Under the pieces are notes generated by a model. That model was not told the origin of the DNA and searched no databases. It saw only the letters and a list, made by a program, of their open reading frames with translations. The translations under genes were made by a program, and so were the position numbers. DNA of 64,000 bases from Archivesica marissinica (Eukaryota; Mollusca; Bivalvia; Venerida; Vesicomyidae). The DNA lies in assembly GCA_014843695.1 (NCBI GenBank), contig CM026391.1:37633515-37697514 (forward strand), in the 5' to 3' direction. This document shows positions 27,145-34,771 of this stretch, piece after piece (the stretch's first letter is position 1; each line of letters starts with the position of its first letter).

Positions 27145-27711
27145 TAAATACTGGTTGATGGTTTTATTGTGGAACCGCCTACATTCACATGTTTTCAATG
27201 AGACTTTCATTTGGTTTGATTTGAAAAGGATTATTATTCATCCATAATACTATCACAAATAAACATATTTATATTCCTCGTATGGCTGTTGCAGCTCCAG
27301 AACTAGATTATGTTGGACTAAATGATAGATACAAGTTTCCATCGTCACATAAAAATGGTGGTTGAGCCAATACTTCTTGCATATTGCGTCGACAGGCTTA
27401 GATTACATCGTAAAGAACCTATGTCCGAGGACAGATCCTTGTGGCGCACTATATATGTCATCAAGACAGGGTTATTTCAAAATTAATAATAATTTTCTAT
27501 ACCACGGCAATTACCAAACAGCGATCAAAGAATGTATTAATAACATAGCCAATCTTAATAAAAATGTAAACCCAAACACTCTCTGGGAACTAATAAAAGG
27601 GAGCATAAGAACTGTAACTATAAACTATTCTTCATTTAAAACAAAACCAAATGCCCACGCGGAAATAGATCTAATAGTATTTGTTTATTATAGTGTCTAT
27701 TATAGTCTATT

Positions 27712-27941
27712 AAGGGCCAGCCATTTCTGACTTATGAGACACCTCTTTATGAACATGCCTCAGTACTTCCCGAATCATATGTGTGTATGCCAGGCGTCAT
27801 GCTGACAGGCAAGCGGTAACCATTATTTAACTAGATGGCGGTTCACCAACAGGCCATATCAGAATGAACCCCTGACGAGGTTCGAAGCTTCGACCTCCTG
27901 CTCCGTAGGCGGACGTCTTAATCACTAGGCCACTGAGACGG
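27712..27941 (-). mobile_element. tRNA-derived SINE inserted in the L1/Tx1-like LINE
   Basis: On the minus strand it starts CCGTCTCAGTGGCCTAGTGA (box A-like TGGCCTAGTGA) and continues to a box B-like CTTCGAACC about 50 bp later. A non-tRNA body follows, ending in a tail of CTATAATAG-type short repeats. It interrupts the LINE between the EIDLI and KEINTLG coding segments. The tRNA-like head does not fold into a complete tRNA and continues directly into the body, so this is a SINE rather than a tRNA gene. I found no clear target-site duplication. Confidence 0.8.
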
Positions 27942-30054
27942 TATAATAAAAGAAATAAATACGCTTGGAAGTATTGTAATACACTCAGATAGCCAAGACA
28001 ACAGAAGCAAGATAGATTTGGAAACTAAACAGCAAGAGTTAAGTGAAATATATGAAAGACAAATAAATGGTTTAATCTTAAGATAAAAAGCAATACCTCT
28101 TGAAGGTTCTGAAAATAATACAAAATATTTCGCAAATTTAGAACAGCGACATGCCGAAAAAAAGAGGAACATACATTAATCTTAACAAACTGGCTAACTT
28201 TTACACAAAATATAGGCGGTCTGCACTCCACGTATTGATTGTTTTCTCTGTCACATAACTTACATATGAGCAGTGAACACAATGTGATGGTATATTAACC
28301 GAGTACGAGTGCTTGCAATCTCTGTGTGACATGAACAACAATAAAAGCCCAGGGTCGGACGGTCTAACAACTGAGTTCTATATTTTGACAAGATATTAAA
28401 ATTGTTATTTGAAATCAATAAACAGCCCATACACTAAGGGTGAACTAACAGATCTCCAGAAACAAGGCATTATTACTCTATAGCCGAAATCAGGCAAACG
28501 GTTAGATATATATCAAACTGGCGGCCTATAAGTCTACTCAACAGTGTTTATAAAAGTGCAACACAAGCCATTGTAAGCCACATTAAAAACGTATTGCCCC
28601 AAACCATAAGTGCCAATCAAACTGGTTTTATGAAGGGATGCTATATTGGAGAAAATGTTCGATTACTTATTGAGACTATATCAATGAACATGACCTTCCT
28701 GGCCTCATATTCTTTTCATACCATGAATTTAGACTTTGATAGTCTAAATCATAAGTATCTTTACAAATGTCTAAGTCATTTTAATTTTGGAGACCCCTTC
28801 ATCACTTGGATCAAAATGTTTTATAATACTATAAATAGTATCATCATCAACAATGGTTATTTAACAAAAGCGTTACATATACAAAGAGGAGTAAGACAAG
28901 GTTGTCTACTATCATCGTTATCTATTTATTATATGCATGGAACTATTGTCATATAAAATCACTGTTGATAAAGATATAAAAGGGTATCAAAATAAATAAT
29001 AAAGAAATATAGCAAACATTGTTGTCCTACTTATTAAATGGGGAAGCACACCGTTTGAATATTTAATAGAATAAGAGATGTAATTACAGAATTTGGAGCC
29101 ATTAGTAGTCTAAAATTAAATGTATCCAAATCAGTAATATTAAGAATTGGAGCACTGCGACATACAACTACAACCTAGTTCAACCAAAACTACTTCTTAT
29201 GGACATCCAAGCAAACGAAGACTCTTGGATTACATTTTAGCAACGATAACGAACAGACTTTGCATCTAAACCTAGAACCAAAATTGCAAGTATTCCATAA
29301 CTGTCCAAAACAGATAGATGGCAACACCGTAAATTGACACTTCTAGGTAAAATGACAGTAATAAAGACATTTGCGCTTCCAAAATTGGTCTACCTATTTA
29401 CAGTTTTACCTATCCCAACAGAAAAGGTGCTAAAATTTACATCGTATAATATTCAACGCATCTGGGAAGGAAAATCAGACCAAATAAAACGCAATATACT
29501 TTTTCAAATCTATGCAAATGGAGGAATACAATTAAGACATGTTCGCAGTTCTATATTCAATTAAGGTATGCTGGGTAAAACGGATAACAAACAACCGCAC
29601 AGGTTCTTGGACATGTTTTTATGATAAGACTTTGAAGCAAAATTGGTGTAAATTTGTTATTTGATTGTAATCTTTCTTTGAAAGACATAAATAGAATGTG
29701 TCAAGCACAACCAGTTTTGTTTCCTGGTTTAAAATAAAACATATGTATGAACATCAAAATGATAAAGCCAGTAGGCCTATTATTTGGAATAATTCTGACA
29801 TAAAATTACAGGAAAAACTTTTATGATCAAGAATGGTACAATCACGGAACAAAGTATATTGAAAATCTTATGATTGTAGACATAATAATGTTTACACGTT
29901 TGAGAACGTAAAGCAAGTATATAATCTAAACAATAAAGATTTTTTAAAATACAACTATTTGATCAGTAATAGTCCTAAAAAGTACAAAGATAAATTAAAT
30001 CAACACATTGTTACTAGGCTAAGACCGAACAATTTGCTACAAAAATTAAATAAC

Positions 30055-30221
30055 AGATACATTCAAAGAACGTGGAACGTAGAAACTCCGAGCAAAAATG
30101 CTATATCAAACACAGATACATTCAAAGAACGTGGAACGTAGAAACTCCGAGCAAAAATGCTATATCAAACATAGATACATTCAAAGCACGTGGAACTTAG
30201 AAACTCCGAGCAAAAAATGCT
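30055..30221 (+). repeat. 59-bp tandem repeat inside the LINE ORF2 (about 2.8 copies)
   Basis: Units start at 30055, 30114 and 30173 with AGATACATTCAAAG; the last copy is partial and ends near 30221. The unit is LINE coding sequence (RYIQRTWNVETPSK). As 59 is not a multiple of 3, each extra copy shifts the frame. The third copy differs by a few substitutions (CACGTGGAACTTAG). Confidence 0.9.
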
Positions 30222-30333
30222 CAAAGGTGTTTAATGATGACAATCTTAAATGGAAAATACACTACTGCATGGCATATAATGCAACGATTCACACCAAACG
30301 GAGAACCTATCAATATACATATCTAATGAGACT

Positions 30334-30522
30334 ACGGGGAGGGCTGTAAATAATGTTGTTATAACTTGTAGCCCAACCCATTTGCTTTTTTCCCCTTGAC
30401 AAAACAAATGTATCGTATACTGCAATCATATAATTACACATTAATCTCCGATTAGTTCTTAGTATTGTATTTATATATGTAATGTATTGTATGCAAAAAT
30501 GCAATAAAATAGTATTAAATCT
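30334..30522 (+). mobile_element. 189-bp insertion with a 13-bp target-site duplication
   Basis: The direct repeat ATCTAATGAGACT flanks the insert at 30321-30333 and 30523-30535. Removing insert and one repeat rejoins LINE coding sequence in frame (QYTYLMRL then VQTNKYLYMC). The insert begins ACGGGGAGGGCTG and has an AATAAA signal at 30503-30508 near its end. It looks like a 5'-truncated retrotransposed 3' end of a LINE or other polyadenylated RNA. Confidence 0.8.
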
Positions 30523-30578
30523 ATCTAATGAGACTGGTTCAAACAAACAAGTATCTCTATATGTGTAAATTAACCGAC

Positions 30579-30622
30579 GTACGTATATAAGTTTATTTAA
30601 AGTCGCCACCACATGAATGCAT
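30579..30622 (+). mobile_element. 44-bp micro-insertion with an 11-bp target-site duplication
   Basis: The direct repeat AATTAACCGAC lies at 30568-30578 and 30623-30633. Taking out the insert and one repeat restores an open LINE frame running MCKLTD into SYLCDFCSM and the Cys/His motif. The size and duplication suit a very short target-primed or repair-associated insertion. The source is not identified. Confidence 0.75.
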
Positions 30623-30680
30623 AATTAACCGACTCCTACCTATGTGACTTTTGTAGTATGAGCATAGAAAGCATAGAACA

Positions 30681-31076
30681 TCTGTGTTGGGAATGCCCTG
30701 TCGTACAAGACCTATAGACTAACACCTGTGTTGGGAATGCCCTGTCGTACAAGACCTATAGACTAACATATGTGTTGGGAAGGCCCTGTCGTACAAGACC
30801 AATAGACTAACACCTGTGTTGGAAATGCCCTGTCGTACAAGACCTATAGACTAACACCTGTGTTGGGAATGCCCTGTCGTACAAGACCAATAGACTAACA
30901 CCTGTGTTGGGAATGCCCGGTCGTACAAGACCTATAGACTAACACCTGTGTTGGGAATGCCCTGTCGTACAAGACCTATAGACTAACACCTGTGTTGGGA
31001 ATGCCCTGTCGTACAAGACCTATAGACTAACACCTGTGTTGGGAATGCCCGGTTGTACAAGACCTATGGACTAACA
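30681..31076 (+). repeat. 44-bp minisatellite grown from LINE ORF2 C-terminal codons (9 copies)
   Basis: Units start at 30681, 30725, 30769, 30813, 30857, 30901, 30945, 30989 and 31033. The unit CTGTGTTGGGAATGCCCTG... is the LINE coding segment LCWECPVVQDL. In copies 1 to 8 the next codon is TAG; in the last copy (31067-31069) it is TGG (Trp), the expected residue. LINE coding then resumes at 31077 with CTCGAGATTAT. The eight extra copies (352 bp) shift the frame. Confidence 0.9.
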
Positions 31077-31390
31077 CTCGAGATTATCTAGGAACCATTG
31101 GTATTAATATTTCCTTAAACTTTAGATACATTTGATTAGGATACGAACTTAATAACATAGTTAATTTTATGATAATTCTGTGTACATAGTTTATCTCGAG
31201 TACGAAATATAAAAACACGTTGCCGAAATTCGAATCATTTAAATATCTGTTGTACATATCAAATGATCGAAATCGAAAAAGACATTGCGTTAAACTCGGG
31301 TAAAATAGCTAGACACAATTTGAAATGGTCAACATTCGTTCAACAAGGCAATCCCAGTGCATAAATACAAATTATAGTCGTATCAATACA

Positions 31391-31889
31391 GTAACCTCGT
31401 ATCATATAGAATAAAACATAAGCTCGTATCATATAGAATAAAACATAAGCTCGTATGATATAGAATAAAACATAAGCTCGTATCATATAGAATAAAACAT
31501 AAGCTCGTATCATATAGAATGTGTTTTGTAAAACATAACATTGTATCATATAGAATAAAACATAAGCTCGTATCATATAGAATAAAACATAACATTGTAT
31601 CATATAGAATAAAACATAAGCTCGTATCATATAGAATAAAACATAACATTGTGTGATATAGAATAAAACATATGCTCGTATCATTTAGAATAAAACATAA
31701 CATTGTATCATATAGAATAAAACATAAGCTCGTATCATATAGAATAAAACATAACATTGTATCATATAGAATAACACATAACCTCGTATCATATAGAATA
31801 AAACATAACATTGTGTCATATAGAATAAAACATAACATTGTATCATATAGAATAAAACATAACATTGTATCATATAGAATAAAACATAA
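31391..31889. repeat. 27-bp minisatellite (about 18 copies)
   Basis: The unit core is ATCATATAGAATAAAACATA, followed by either AGCTCGT (type A) or ACATTGT (type B). Types alternate A/B over much of the second half, giving a 54-bp dimer pattern. A 9-bp insert, GTGTTTTGT, at 31521-31529 is absent from the mirror array. As 27 is a multiple of 3, a 9-residue periodic frame stays open on the minus strand; this is not a gene. Confidence 0.92.
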
Positions 31890-32032
31890 GATATTAGGTA
31901 GAAGCGATCGACCCCCACCTTTCTCACTTTATAGCCACTTTTAATCATTTTTTTTTTACACATGTTCGTCAAATTAACCGAGGCAATGTTTCTATGCATT
32001 CATCATCAAGAGACACACTAAACATATAGAAA
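31890..32032. other. short spacer with poly-T
   Basis: Unrecognised AT-rich sequence with a T10 run at about 31948-31957. The mirror arm has A11 here (44467-44477), the one-base difference that changes the arm offset from 76425 to 76424. Confidence 0.6.
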
Positions 32033-32283
32033 ATAAAATTAAGCAATGTATGTATGTATATTCCATTAATGTCAAACCCCTTGCGGGAAACTAGCCATGT
32101 ATTCCTGGACAGGCTTAGCCGACCTAAGTGGTTAACCAGTACTAAGCAATGTGTGTGAGGAGCCTTGCTCAATAACACTACATAAGTGGCCTGACCGAGT
32201 ATCAAACCCGGACCGTTCGATTCCAAATCCGACGCTCTACCACTGGACCACGGACGTCACTCTACCACTGGACCACGGACGTC
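32033..32283 (-). mobile_element. tRNA-derived SINE with duplicated box A head
   Basis: On the minus strand the element opens GACGTCCGTGGTCCAGTGGT and this 25-bp head, including box A-like TGGTCCAGTGG, is present twice in tandem. A box B-like GGGTTTGATACTC follows, then a non-tRNA body with TTGAGCAAGGCTCCTC and a TACA-rich tail. The GAGCAAGG stretch recalls SINE bodies known from marine animals, from memory only. An 85-codon open frame across it is incidental. Confidence 0.8.
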
Positions 32284-32407
32284 ACACAAGTAATACTCTT
32301 TTACAATGTTATTTAAAAAAAACTTGGTAAAATATATAAAGAAATGAACGTATATACTTAAATACTTAACAAAAAATCGTTACCCGGATAGGGACATCAA
32401 AATGAAA

Positions 32408-32690
32408 AAATGTTCTAATTAACTTCTTTAAATGTTCTAATATACTTCTTTAAATGTTCTAATATACTTCTTAACATGTTCTAATATACTTCTTTAAATG
32501 TTGTAATATACTTCTTTAAATGTTGTAATATACTTCTTTAAATGTTCTAATATACTTCTTTAAATGTTCTAATATACTTCTTTAAATGTTCTAATATACT
32601 TCTTTAAATGTTCTAATATACTTCTTTAAATGTTGTAATATACTTCTTAAAATGTTGTAATATACTTCTTTAAATGTTGTAATATACTTT
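32408..32690. repeat. 22-bp minisatellite (about 13 copies)
   Basis: The unit core is AAATGTTCTAATATACTTCT with TT following; the main variant is TGTTGTAATA. The right-hand inverted arm begins inside this repeat. Confidence 0.95.
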
Positions 32691-32695
32691 ATATT

Positions 32696-32853
32696 TTGGA
32701 GGATAGTGCATGATACAGATATTCCAGAATCTCCTCTGGTTCTTTTCGTGCACGGTGTAGAGCACCGACACGAGACCTCGGTTTAACGTCCCATCTGAAA
32801 GACTGTTAATTTTATTAGGGTCAGACGGGGGATCGAATCTGCGACCGGTTCTT
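32696..32853 (+). repeat. dispersed repeat, copy 1
   Basis: Starts TTGGAGGATAGTGCA, contains GAATCTCCTCTGGTTCTTTT, GTGCACGGTGTA and ACACGAGACCTCGGTTTAA, and ends near GGATCGAATCTGCGACC. The same ordered blocks occur at 33682-33833. It resembles a SINE- or MITE-like interspersed repeat of marine invertebrates from memory; the class is uncertain. Confidence 0.75.
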
Positions 32854-33298
32854 TATCCTGCTGACAGCATATATATACATACAACGGTGCGTGATAGCTA
32901 AATTAATTATAGCTAACAACCTGAATTGTGTGAAATCTCGCTCATGTAATAATAAGTAATATATGAGTGAAATAGCCGAATGATTGAAATAAGTATAATT
33001 TCCGCAAATATCATCGTGCAGACGACCATTGGGTATACGGAGTGAGGTAGCCTTGCACAAGTCGAGTAATGTGTTACCATGCGAGTTACTCCCCTTATCT
33101 TGATTAGCGCGCATTAACTTATGATCAGGTAGATAGTTATCATCCAGACCCTGATTAATATAAGTTGAAAGAACTTGTTTCGCAATCGAGCTAAAATAAA
33201 TTTGTATAAACTAATTGGGCCGTATTGAGTTTCTGATCATATCAAAGGGTGTCATTTTGCCAGAAGATAAAAAGTGAAAAATCGATAGACTGGAAGCC
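32854..33298. other. unassigned DNA between repeats
   Basis: AT-rich sequence with short open frames (longest about 97 codons on the minus strand, overlapping the dispersed repeat) and no recognisable domain, RNA gene or repeat. Confidence 0.5.
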
Positions 33299-33473
33299 AG
33301 GCTACCGTTCACACTCCGCGCCTCACTAGAACCCAGGCTACCGTTCACACTCCGCGCCTCACTAGAACCCAGGCTACCGTTCACACTCCGCGCCTCACTA
33401 GAACCCAGGCTACCGTTCACACTCCGCGCCTCACTAGAACTCAGGCTACCGTTCACACTCCGAGCCTCACTAA
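33299..33473. repeat. 36-bp minisatellite (about 5 copies)
   Basis: Units start at 33299, 33335, 33371, 33407 and 33443 with AGGCTACCGTTCACACTCCG. The unit is much more GC-rich than its surroundings. A 12-residue periodic open frame (SSEARSVNGSLG) on the minus strand follows from 36 being a multiple of 3. The last unit is partial, with CGAGCC for CGCGCC. Confidence 0.93.
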
Positions 33474-33681
33474 CTGGCCGCGTCTTTCACTGGACGTCCG
33501 TTTACATAGTGTCGCGTAGCTTATCCATGCAATGTTACCATCGTCCTTGGCCATTTTCATTACAAGCTCACGTCCGGTGGGAATTGTTTTGTTTCGTAGA
33601 GTGTGGTTTACGTTTATTTATCGTCGCTACCGGTTGTCCATATGAGCGACGCCTGCTGAAGATATTAGTTATTACAGATTG
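33474..33681. other. unassigned DNA between the 36-bp repeat and dispersed repeat copy 2
   Basis: A 63-codon open frame starts at 33509 (MSRSLSMQCYHRPWPFSLQ...), but it matches nothing I recognise and runs into the dispersed repeat. No other structure is seen. Confidence 0.45.
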
Positions 33682-33833
33682 TTGGAGGATAATGCAATGA
33701 TACAGACAGAAACCCATTCAAGAATCTCCTCTGGTTCTTTTACGTGCACGGTGTACAGCACTGACACGAGACCTCGGTTTAATGTCCCCTCTGAATTTTA
33801 TTACGGTTAGACGGTGGATCGAACCTGTTTCTT
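33682..33833 (+). repeat. dispersed repeat, copy 2
   Basis: Same order of blocks as 32696-32853, in the same direction, with substitutions and small indels. Conserved parts include GAATCTCCTCTGGTTCTTTT and ACACGAGACCTCGGTTTAA. The divergence marks separate insertions or an old duplication. Confidence 0.75.
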
Positions 33834-34771
33834 AGAGATGTGTATCTTTCAATTTGTAGCTCGATTTCCTGACCAGGGCCCGATCCGTGAACATATTTAA
33901 TGTACACACAATACGGTGGTGGTACCTGGCTGTTGTCGGCTGTCCCATTATATAGAAGCGTTCTATTGCCATATTGTCAACACTATCGTGTGCACTATTT
34001 AACATCTCCTTCATAAAATTGCTCACTGTGTATGTAGCTTGTTCCGACTTTTCGTTGGCTAATTAACACACGATACAGAATATAATATTGATCCGCATGG
34101 ACTGTACGTGTAGATACTAGGTCTCGTATATCAGTGTTATACACCGGGCATATCAAAGAACAGGGATGCTTTTGGAATGAATACGAGCGTGTTCTGTATT
34201 GTACACTATCCTCCTAAAATAATATGGGTTTCTGGATGCCTCGCCCCTATTAACAAATGATCGACTATAAATAAGCTTATATCAAAATAAGTTATTGTTA
34301 CATAACCGTGTGTTTATTGTATCTATAAATCTACAGCCACAGCAGACGGTGCTCATCTGTAGACTCAACGGGCTCTAACTCCATAGTCTGACAAGACTGG
34401 CGGATGCCGAAGAGAAATCTATAGACAATGTACGTACGATAATGAGCGATGCAGGTATACTTGAACATGAATACCACCCACACACTCATAGGCAATAAAT
34501 GCCATAGTTATGTTAAACTTTATTAGAAATAGAGTGTATAATTTCCTGTAAAATATGTATTATAATTGAAAGGAACTGTGAAATTTAAGATTTTTACGTA
34601 TGTAAATAACAGTTCGTTTGGTGTGTATGCTGTATGTATAGACATTGCATTTGCAGAAAGTACAATACAACGGATATTTCTCGAGCAATGCCCATTTAAA
34701 ACAAGACAATAATATTAAGCAATACTGGATTATATATGGAAACCTAATATCAACATTTATACAGTCCAAAT
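33834..34771. other. unassigned low-copy DNA before the 31-bp satellite
   Basis: About 940 bp with only short open frames (64 to 87 codons), none with recognisable motifs. No tRNA, hairpin or tandem repeat stands out. It has no mirror copy in the window because the first assembly gap intervenes. Confidence 0.5.

Larger units (their letters stand above)
26690..27150. mobile_element. hairpin-rich CCAAT-motif insertion in the L2-like LINE, unclassified
   Basis: About 460 bp separate two parts of the L2/CR1-like RT, so this segment appears inserted. It holds two strong inverted repeats (26790-26830 and 27013-27144) and a GGGCCAATATC / GATATTGGCCC motif in both orientations at least six times. 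It is more GC- and CpG-rich than its neighbours. It also contains a 67-codon open frame from 26893 (MAAEATLKSLSDILLSL...) whose start context is AAACATGGCC, a good animal translation-start context. I do not recognise the peptide. The segment could be a fold-back or MITE-type element, possibly carrying a captured promoter and first exon. Exact ends and a target-site duplication were not found. Confidence 0.5.
26070..27445 (-). pseudogene. L2/CR1-like LINE reverse transcriptase relic, split by an insertion
   Basis: Reading the minus strand, pieces of a non-LTR retrotransposon RT appear in order: PQGSVLG (27424-27444, RT motif B type); LCDDGNLYLSFSPT near 27341, where LCDD stands in for the usual YADD catalytic box; WMNNN-x-FQIKPNESLIEN near 27220; an interruption at about 26690-27150; then GAFLDIKMDMDKHI, SSYAQLRHIGHIREYV and LVTSRLDFYNALLYGVP (26470-26650); VLKELQWVHVLHWVEYKI (about 26330); and a last piece at 26073-26187 with SLWNSLPDNIKHYDTV. 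This order and these signatures match the RT C-terminal half of L2/CR1/Jockey-type LINEs from family knowledge. At least one frameshift and several stops show it is dead. It is 5'-truncated at about 27445, where an opposite-strand LINE begins. Confidence 0.85.
27460..31360 (+). pseudogene. L1/Tx1-like LINE ORF2 relic (RT and C-terminal region)
   Basis: Collinear ORF2-type fragments occur across frames: NPNTLWELIKGSIR (27568); NNTKYFANLEQR (28110); KSPGSDGLTTEFY (28343); NWRPISLLN (28516); NQTGFMKG then IGENVRLL (28615); LDFDSLNH (about 28728), RT motif A but missing the usual residues between DF and DS; HFNFGDPFITWIKMFYN; RGVRQGCLLSSL (28884), motif B with substitutions; a degraded stretch near 29010 where YADD should be; KLNVSKS (29110); LLGKMTVIKTFALPKL (29340); GKSDQIKRNILFQIYANGG; a C-terminal CxxC...HLCWEC zinc-binding signature (30643-30696); and terminal sequence to about 31350. 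The first endonuclease part is absent. Frameshifts, stops and four nested insertions or repeats make it non-functional. Assignment to the L1/Tx1 group comes from family knowledge. Confidence 0.9.

Noticed and set aside
27870..27941. Functional tRNA gene on the minus strand
   Set aside because: Box A- and B-like sequences are present, but the cloverleaf is incomplete and the sequence continues into a SINE body and tail.
28594..28956. Intact reverse transcriptase gene
   Set aside because: It is only a 120-codon piece of a longer LINE ORF with frameshifts on both sides, a deletion in motif A and no readable YADD box.
31383..31865. Membrane-like 9-residue repeat protein (ILYDTMLCF) on the minus strand
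   Set aside because: Product of the 27-bp minisatellite; the other two frames are also largely open and both arms show the same artefact.
32200..32283. Functional tRNA gene (Pro- or Glu-like) on the minus strand
   Set aside because: The head is duplicated, the stems are imperfect and it is continuous with a SINE body.
33211..33456. Repetitive Ser/Gly protein (SSEARSVNGSLG repeats) on the minus strand
   Set aside because: It arises from five copies of a 36-bp minisatellite whose length is a multiple of 3; nothing gene-like flanks it.
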